From the NCBI GenBank assembly GCA_029942065.1, contig JAPYTY010000007.1, forward strand, positions 1 to 19,429: a stretch of DNA of 19,429 nucleotides, written 5' to 3'. The notes below the pieces were generated by a model. It was not told where the DNA came from, did no database searches, and saw nothing but the letters and a program-made list of their open reading frames with translations. The stretch's first letter is position 1; each line of letters begins with the position of its first letter. The stretch is from Acidobacteriota bacterium (GTDB lineage Bacteria > Acidobacteriota > UBA6911 > RPQK01 > JADFOI01). Below are positions 15,291-19,429 of this stretch, piece after piece. Position numbers and translations under genes: made by a program.

Positions 15291-15340
15291 CTTGAGGGAA
15301 GTCCCCTTTGGCGGAAACTCATTCCTTGAGGGACTCCCCC
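15291..15340 (+). repeat. Two near-identical GGGA/TCCC sites upstream of pilT
   Basis: CTTGAGGGAAGTCCCC (15291-15306) and CTTGAGGGACTCCCCC (15325-15340) are near copies, each with a GGGA...TCCC dyad, spaced 34 bp start to start. They end 33 bp before the pilT ATG, a place where an operator or RNA element could sit. An apparent TTG start at 15308 falls between them. Confidence 0.4.
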
Positions 15341-15373
15341 GGCTCAGGTGTTTTTGAGAAAGGAAGCGACTTA

Positions 15374-16444
15374 ATGGATATCACCCAGCTACTCCGATTC
15401 GCAACGACTGAAGGTGCTTCGGATGTTCATATCAGCACGGGACAACCTCCCATTCTGAGACTGCACGGGGACATGAAAAGATTGGAGCACCCCGCACTGT
15501 CGGATGAAGAAGTTCACCGGATGATCTACGACATCATGGGTGATCACCAGAGAAAAGACTTCGAGGAGAACCTCGAACTGGATTTCTCCTTTGAAATGGG
15601 AGACATCGGTCGTTTCAGGGTCAACGCCTTCGTTCAACGCCTGGGTAAGGCTGCCGTTTTCCGAGCCATCCCGACCAAGATTCTCACCCTGGAACAGCTC
15701 GGTCTTCCTCCCATCCTGAAACGCATCACGGAACAGGAAAAAGGTCTGATTCTGGTCACGGGACCCACCGGAAGTGGCAAATCCACGACTCTGGCAGCCA
15801 TGGTTGATTATGTTAATGAGACCGAGCAGGGGCACATTCTGACGGTTGAAGATCCGATTGAGTTTGTGCATCAATCCAAGCAGTGCCTGATCAATCAGCG
15901 CGAACTGGGACCCCACACCCATTCCTTTGCCAATGCCCTTAAAAGTGCCCTTCGTGAGGATCCCGATTACATTTTAGTCGGTGAAATGCGCGACCTGGAA
16001 ACCATTTCGTTGGCTATTACTGCCGCAGAAACAGGTCACCTGGTGTTTGGAACCCTGCACTCCCCCAGCGCTCCCCAGACCATCGATCGGACCATTGATG
16101 TTTTTCCGGCCTCCCAGCAGGGACAGATCCGAACCATGCTGGCCGAGTCCCTTCAAGCTGTTATCACTCAAACGCTGTGCAGGAAGATCGGGGGTGGCCG
16201 GGTCGCCGCACTGGAGATTCTGATAGGTACCCATCCGGTGCGACACCTCATACGAGAGGGGAAGAACCATCAGATCCCATCGGCCATGCAAACCGGAAAG
16301 AAGGATGGAATGGAGACGATGGATGCCGCTTTGGTCACCCTGGTATCCAAAGGGCTGATCACCAAGAAAGAGGCACTATCCAAAACTGACAACTCCGATC
16401 TTTTTGGCAAAGGTGCCCCGACCCGGCCCACCATGAGTACCTGA
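15374..16444 (+). CDS. pilT: Type IV pilus retraction ATPase PilT
   Basis: This 356-residue hexameric AAA+-like motor at the inner-membrane base of type IV pili drives pilus retraction (twitching). Motifs are complete: Walker A GPTGSGKST (130-138), Asp box ILTVEDPIEF (about 155-164), Walker B DYILVGEMRDLET (198-210), His box ETGHLVFGTLH (219-229), and the C-terminal PilT-type VRHLIREGKNHQIPSAMQTG region. The ATG at 15374 follows a good AAAGGAAG ribosome-binding site and gives the standard N-terminus MDITQLLRFATTEGASDVHI. A longer frame from TTG 15308 adds 22 non-family residues and is rejected. pilU follows 40 bp later. Confidence 0.96.
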   Translation: MDITQLLRFATTEGASDVHISTGQPPILRLHGDMKRLEHPALSDEEVHRMIYDIMGDHQRKDFEENLELDFSFEMGDIGRFRVNAFVQRLGKAAVFRAIPTKILTLEQLGLPPILKRITEQEKGLILVTGPTGSGKSTTLAAMVDYVNETEQGHILTVEDPIEFVHQSKQCLINQRELGPHTHSFANALKSALREDPDYILVGEMRDLETISLAITAAETGHLVFGTLHSPSAPQTIDRTIDVFPASQQGQIRTMLAESLQAVITQTLCRKIGGGRVAALEILIGTHPVRHLIREGKNHQIPSAMQTGKKDGMETMDAALVTLVSKGLITKKEALSKTDNSDLFGKGAPTRPTMST

Positions 16445-16484
16445 CCTCGGGGCAGAGAGGTCAAGGGAGTATGAAGGAGAAGTG

Positions 16485-17609
16485 ATGGAAATCCTTGAGT
16501 TACTTGAGGCCATGGTCGAAAAAGATGCCTCGGATATCTATATCACGGTAGGTCTTCCCCCCATGTATCGGGTCCAGGGAACCACAAACGATCTGGACGG
16601 ACGGTTCGAGAAGCTTGACGGCGACATGGTCAAGCAAATGTGTTCCGCAGCAATGACCGATCCGCAGGAAGAAGAATTCGCGGAGACTCATGAAATGAAT
16701 CTTGCGCTCAGCTATCCGGGTCTTGGCCGCTTTCGCGTCAACATTTTCCAGCAAAGAGGCAGTCCGGGCATGGTCATTCGACAGATCAAGCTGGACATCA
16801 TGAGCGTTGATGACCTGGGGTTACCTTCCATCCTGAAGGACCTGGTCATGACAAAGCGAGGTCTGATTCTGGTAGTAGGGGGAACGGGCTCAGGGAAATC
16901 CACCACCCTGGCCGCCATGATTGATGAAAGGAATGCGTCGGCCTCCGGACATATCATCACCATTGAAGATCCGGTCGAGTACGTCCATCCTCATAAAAAA
17001 TGCGTCATCACTCAGCGCGAGGTGGGCATGGACACCCGTTCTTTTCAGGCGGCCTTGAAGAATGCCCTTCGGCAGGCTCCCGATGTGATTCTTATCGGAG
17101 AGATCCGGGATACCGAGACCATGGAGGCGGCCATTACCTTTTCTGAAACCGGGCACCTGGCTTTCGGGACCCTCCATTCCAACAATGCCAACCAGGCCAT
17201 TGAGCGAATTCTGAATTTCTTTCCGGAGGAACGCCACCCGCAGATCTATCTTCAACTTTCCCTGAATCTGAAGGCCATTATTTCCCAGAGGCTGATCAAG
17301 ACTCTCGATGGAGGGCGCACCGCTGCCCTGGAATTACTGCTGGATACTCCCCGCATCAAGGATCTGGTCAAGAAAGGGGAAGTCGATGTTATCAAGGAAG
17401 CCATGGAGCAGGGTGAGCAGGACGGGTGTCAAACCTTCGATAAAGCCCTTTTTGACCTCTACATGGCGGAAAAAATTGATTTCGACCAGGCCCTGGCCAA
17501 CGCCGACAGCGCCAATAATCTGAGATTGAAGATCCAGAACGAGGAAATGAATTCCGGCGATGAGGAGGACGCGCCTGACTTTAGAATCAAGCGGGATGTC
17601 CTCCATTGA
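16485..17609 (+). CDS. pilU: PilT/PilU-family type IV pilus retraction ATPase
   Basis: This 374-residue motor ATPase is paralogous to the preceding PilT. Walker A GGTGSGKST (132-140), Asp box IITIEDPVEY, Walker B VILIGEIRDTETM and His box TGHLAFGTLHSNNANQA are intact. The segment FGTLHSNNANQAIERILNFF followed by PEERH and SLNLKAIISQRLI is characteristic of PilU rather than PilT, and the C-terminus is an acidic tail. PilU usually supports PilT under load. The ATG at 16485 is preferred over the GTG one codon upstream because an AAGGAGA ribosome-binding site (16474-16480) sits at ideal distance. It probably shares a transcript with pilT. Confidence 0.93.
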   Translation: MEILELLEAMVEKDASDIYITVGLPPMYRVQGTTNDLDGRFEKLDGDMVKQMCSAAMTDPQEEEFAETHEMNLALSYPGLGRFRVNIFQQRGSPGMVIRQIKLDIMSVDDLGLPSILKDLVMTKRGLILVVGGTGSGKSTTLAAMIDERNASASGHIITIEDPVEYVHPHKKCVITQREVGMDTRSFQAALKNALRQAPDVILIGEIRDTETMEAAITFSETGHLAFGTLHSNNANQAIERILNFFPEERHPQIYLQLSLNLKAIISQRLIKTLDGGRTAALELLLDTPRIKDLVKKGEVDVIKEAMEQGEQDGCQTFDKALFDLYMAEKIDFDQALANADSANNLRLKIQNEEMNSGDEEDAPDFRIKRDVLH

Positions 17610-17654
17610 ACCTGACAGAGATGGGGAACGCTCCACAAAGCCCTAGACGGCAGT

Positions 17655-17690
17655 GGCCGGAACTTGAACCAGTGACGTCCCGGTCTTTTT
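17655..17690 (+). terminator. Possible intrinsic terminator after pilTU
   Basis: GGCCGG (17655-17660) can pair with CCGGTC (17680-17685, one G-T wobble) around a 19-nt loop, followed immediately by five T residues (17686-17690). It lies 45 bp past the pilU stop. The large loop makes it a weak call. Confidence 0.35.
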
Positions 17691-17737
17691 GAGGATTCAG
17701 GTGGGGGAATGACCCGAGTTCCTCTTTGTCTTTTCGG

Positions 17738-17767
17738 TTGACCCTGCGGGAGAGACAACGCTATCCT
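17738..17767 (+). promoter_or_regulatory. Candidate sigma-70-type promoter for pilB
   Basis: TTGACC (17738-17743) and TATCCT (17762-17767) are separated by 18 bp. Transcription from here would give a leader of roughly 60 nt that contains the 17796-17826 hairpin before the pilB ATG. This is a motif match only. Confidence 0.3.
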
Positions 17768-17795
17768 GAACCATGCAGGGATATGCTTGTTAATT

Positions 17796-17826
17796 AGGCA
17801 GGGATAAATTGCAGCCTGCCTTTTTT
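17796..17826 (+). terminator. Terminator-like hairpin or attenuator directly before pilB
   Basis: AGGCAGG (17796-17802) and CCTGCCT (17815-17821) form a perfect 7-bp stem with a 12-nt loop, running straight into six T residues (17821-17826). The pilB ATG is only 10 nt further on, leaving no room for a promoter, so pilB transcripts must pass through this structure. It could be an attenuator or part of a regulated leader, not a simple gene-end terminator. Confidence 0.6.
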
Positions 17827-17836
17827 CATTACTGAA

Positions 17837-19429
17837 ATGGCTGTAAAAGTAGCTGACAAAGGCATCAAGGAACTGAAGGCCCAGCTGGCCTATCGCCAGG
17901 CCCTTCAGGAGATCACCAACGAAATCAATGCAGCTGAAAAGCTGGATTCTATTCTCATCGATCTGAAGGATCGAATTCTTTACCTCTTCAAGGCCGACCG
18001 GATCACTATTTACGTGGTGGATAGCAGTGCCAATGAACTCTTCTCGCGGTTCAAGGTGGGCACCGACCTGAGTGAAATTCGTGTCCCCATCAGTCCCGAC
18101 AGTATCGCGGGATACACGGCTGCCAGTGGAGCCACCCTGAATATTTCGGATGCCAACGACGATGAGGAAATTCAGGCAATCCACCCCGACCTCAAATTCG
18201 ACAAGACCTGGGACGAGAAAAGCGGCTATCGCACAAGCCAGATCCTGGCGACGCCGGTCAAGTTCGAAGGTGCCATTCTGGGTGTGTTGCAACTTATTAA
18301 CCGCAAGGATGGAAGCGATTTTCAACACGATGACGAGATTTCGGCTCAGGAGATCTCCAGGATCCTGGGCATCGTCTTTCAAAATCAACAGCGACTGGCT
18401 CGTCGTCGTCCGACTCGCTTTGACCACTTGATTGCCAGCGGAAAGCTCAACCAGCAGGAACTCGATAACGCCATGACCGCCGCGCGGGAACGAGGCGTCC
18501 GTGTGGAAGGCGTGTTGATGAAGGATTACGGGATCAACCGGGACGATGTGGGGGCAGCCCTGGCTGACTTTTACAAATGTCGTTTCGTCAAGTTCAATGA
18601 CAAGCTGGCCATCCCGGGTGATCTTCTGCATGATTTGAAAAAAACCTATCTGAAAACCAACATCTGGGTCCCATTGGAGACCTCCAAAGAAGGAAAAATT
18701 GCGGTCTTGATGGATGACGCCAATCATCTGGCCAAGCGCGATATGGCCCAAACGCTCTTGAAGACCACCAACATCGAGTTCTGCGTAGGACTGAAATCGG
18801 ACATTCTCAAATTCATCGAGTTTTTCTACGGGGGCTCCGTTGACGAAGGCACCATGGATGACATCATGGCTGAACTGGCCGAGGACGCCGATGCAGAGGA
18901 AGAGGCGGACGAATTTTCTGAAAGCGATAGCGCCATTGCCCAGTTGGCCAACAAAATCATCAACGACGGCTACCATAAGGGAGTTTCCGATATTCACATG
19001 GAGCCTTATCCGGGCAAACAGCCCATGGAAATCCGTTTCCGGTTGGATGGGGCATGCCAGCGCTATCAGACGGTGCCTCCGCAGTACAAGCGAGCCCTTG
19101 TGTCGCGCATCAAGATCATGGCGGAACTGGATATCACCGAGCGGAGACTGCCCCAGGATGGGAAAATTCAGTTCAAAAAATTCGGGGGGCGGGATATCGA
19201 GCTGCGGGTGGCAACCCTCCCTACCCAAGGGGGACTAGAAGACATCGTCATGCGGATTCTGGCCTCGGGTGATCCCATTCCTCTGGACAAGATGGGTTTT
19301 AGCAAGCGCAACGATGAGGTCTTTAAAAAGGTTATCGAGCTCCCCTATGGAATCATCCTTGTGGTGGGTCCCACCGGATCGGGAAAAACCACCACCTTGC
19401 ACTCGGCCCTCAAGCATATCAACACGCCG
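17837..19429 (+). CDS. pilB: GAF-MshEN-PilB type IV pilus extension ATPase (3' end outside window)
   Basis: The first 531 residues of a PilB/GspE-type motor that powers pilus extension; the frame is open to the window edge. Domains: a GAF sensor (about 18-185) with an NKFDE-type motif N155-R156...F162-x3-D166-E167; a GspE/MshE N-terminal domain (about 192-332; its RLG motif is degenerate, RVEGVL at 222-227); an acidic linker (341-364); then the T2SS/T4P ATPase domain, with ANKIINDGYHKGVSDIHMEP (371-390), the Arg-rich RIKIMAELDITERRLPQDG segment and Walker A GPTGSGKTTT (511-520). The Asp box, Walker B and tetracysteine motif lie beyond the window. An in-frame TAG at 17795 and the lack of other good start codons fix the ATG at 17837. 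No ribosome-binding site is visible; the upstream sequence is a T-tract after a hairpin. Confidence 0.93.
   Translation, partial: MAVKVADKGIKELKAQLAYRQALQEITNEINAAEKLDSILIDLKDRILYLFKADRITIYVVDSSANELFSRFKVGTDLSEIRVPISPDSIAGYTAASGATLNISDANDDEEIQAIHPDLKFDKTWDEKSGYRTSQILATPVKFEGAILGVLQLINRKDGSDFQHDDEISAQEISRILGIVFQNQQRLARRRPTRFDHLIASGKLNQQELDNAMTAARERGVRVEGVLMKDYGINRDDVGAALADFYKCRFVKFNDKLAIPGDLLHDLKKTYLKTNIWVPLETSKEGKIAVLMDDANHLAKRDMAQTLLKTTNIEFCVGLKSDILKFIEFFYGGSVDEGTMDDIMAELAEDADAEEEADEFSESDSAIAQLANKIINDGYHKGVSDIHMEPYPGKQPMEIRFRLDGACQRYQTVPPQYKRALVSRIKIMAELDITERRLPQDGKIQFKKFGGRDIELRVATLPTQGGLEDIVMRILASGDPIPLDKMGFSKRNDEVFKKVIELPYGIILVVGPTGSGKTTTLHSALKHINTP

Noticed and set aside
15308..15373. 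Longer PilT start at TTG 15308
   Set aside because: The added 22 residues do not resemble PilT, and a good ribosome-binding site precedes the ATG at 15374.
17620..17680. c-di-GMP (GEMM-type) riboswitch before pilB
   Set aside because: CACAAAGCC is reminiscent of the GEMM core, but the rest of the consensus cannot be aligned by eye; only an Rfam model search could revive this.
17640..17700. tRNA-like sequence on the minus strand (GGTTCAAGT stretch)
   Set aside because: The T-loop-like stretch is present, but neither the T-stem nor the anticodon stem pairs properly and no full cloverleaf can be drawn.
17459..19228. 589-codon open frame on the minus strand
   Set aside because: It is antisense to pilU's end and the GAF-MshEN-PilB gene, has no recognisable domain, and is explained by the GC-rich codon use of the real plus-strand gene.

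Overview
The window is bacterial chromosome of moderately high GC from a diderm (Gram-negative-type) organism. It encodes an outer-membrane beta-barrel, a LolA-like/LolCDE-like export operon and type IV pilus motor ATPases. The mix (GAF-MshEN-PilB fusion, PilT/PilU pair, GH3 plus sodium:solute symporter, many small dispersed repeats) fits Acidobacteriota best, but that is an inference from gene style and was not tested by a database search.

Region 1 (1-6172, minus strand). The right part of a dispersed repeat (1-126) is followed by a five-gene minus-strand operon read from 5454 down to 229: LolA-like protein, two FtsX-type ABC permeases, a LolD-type ATPase and a predicted beta-barrel outer-membrane protein. 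The genes are tightly spaced or overlap by 8 bp, which suggests one trans-envelope machine moving a lipid, lipoprotein or other hydrophobic cargo. Upstream lies a separate Sua5/TsaC-type gene for tRNA t6A synthesis.

Region 2 (6173-10806). A repeat-rich divergent intergenic region leads into a plus-strand chain whose stops and starts overlap: SpoU-type RNA methyltransferase, RarA AAA+ ATPase, a LacD-type aldolase broken by an in-frame TGA, and a D-2-hydroxyacid dehydrogenase.

Region 3 (10841-11925). A decayed minus-strand amidohydrolase relic (no N-terminus, one in-frame stop, one frameshift) abuts about 500 bp of repeats with no intact gene.

Region 4 (11926-15083). A two-gene operon: an exported GH3 beta-N-acetylhexosaminidase of NagZ type and a sodium:solute symporter, plausibly for periplasmic release and uptake of amino sugars. 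The first gene has an extended -10 promoter so close to its ATG that the mRNA may be leaderless. A 136-bp repeat with terminal inverted repeats follows.

Region 5 (15374-19429). Type IV pilus motor genes: PilT and PilU retraction ATPases, then an approximately 230-nt leader with two terminator-like hairpins, then a GAF-MshEN-PilB extension ATPase that runs off the window just after its Walker A motif. The GAF domain carries a recognisable NKFDE-type motif, so pilus extension may be controlled by a small molecule.

The observations most worth following up are the GAF-PilB fusion and its hairpin-blocked leader, the lipid-export-like operon with its own beta-barrel, the single in-frame TGA in the aldolase, and two families of structured dispersed repeats.
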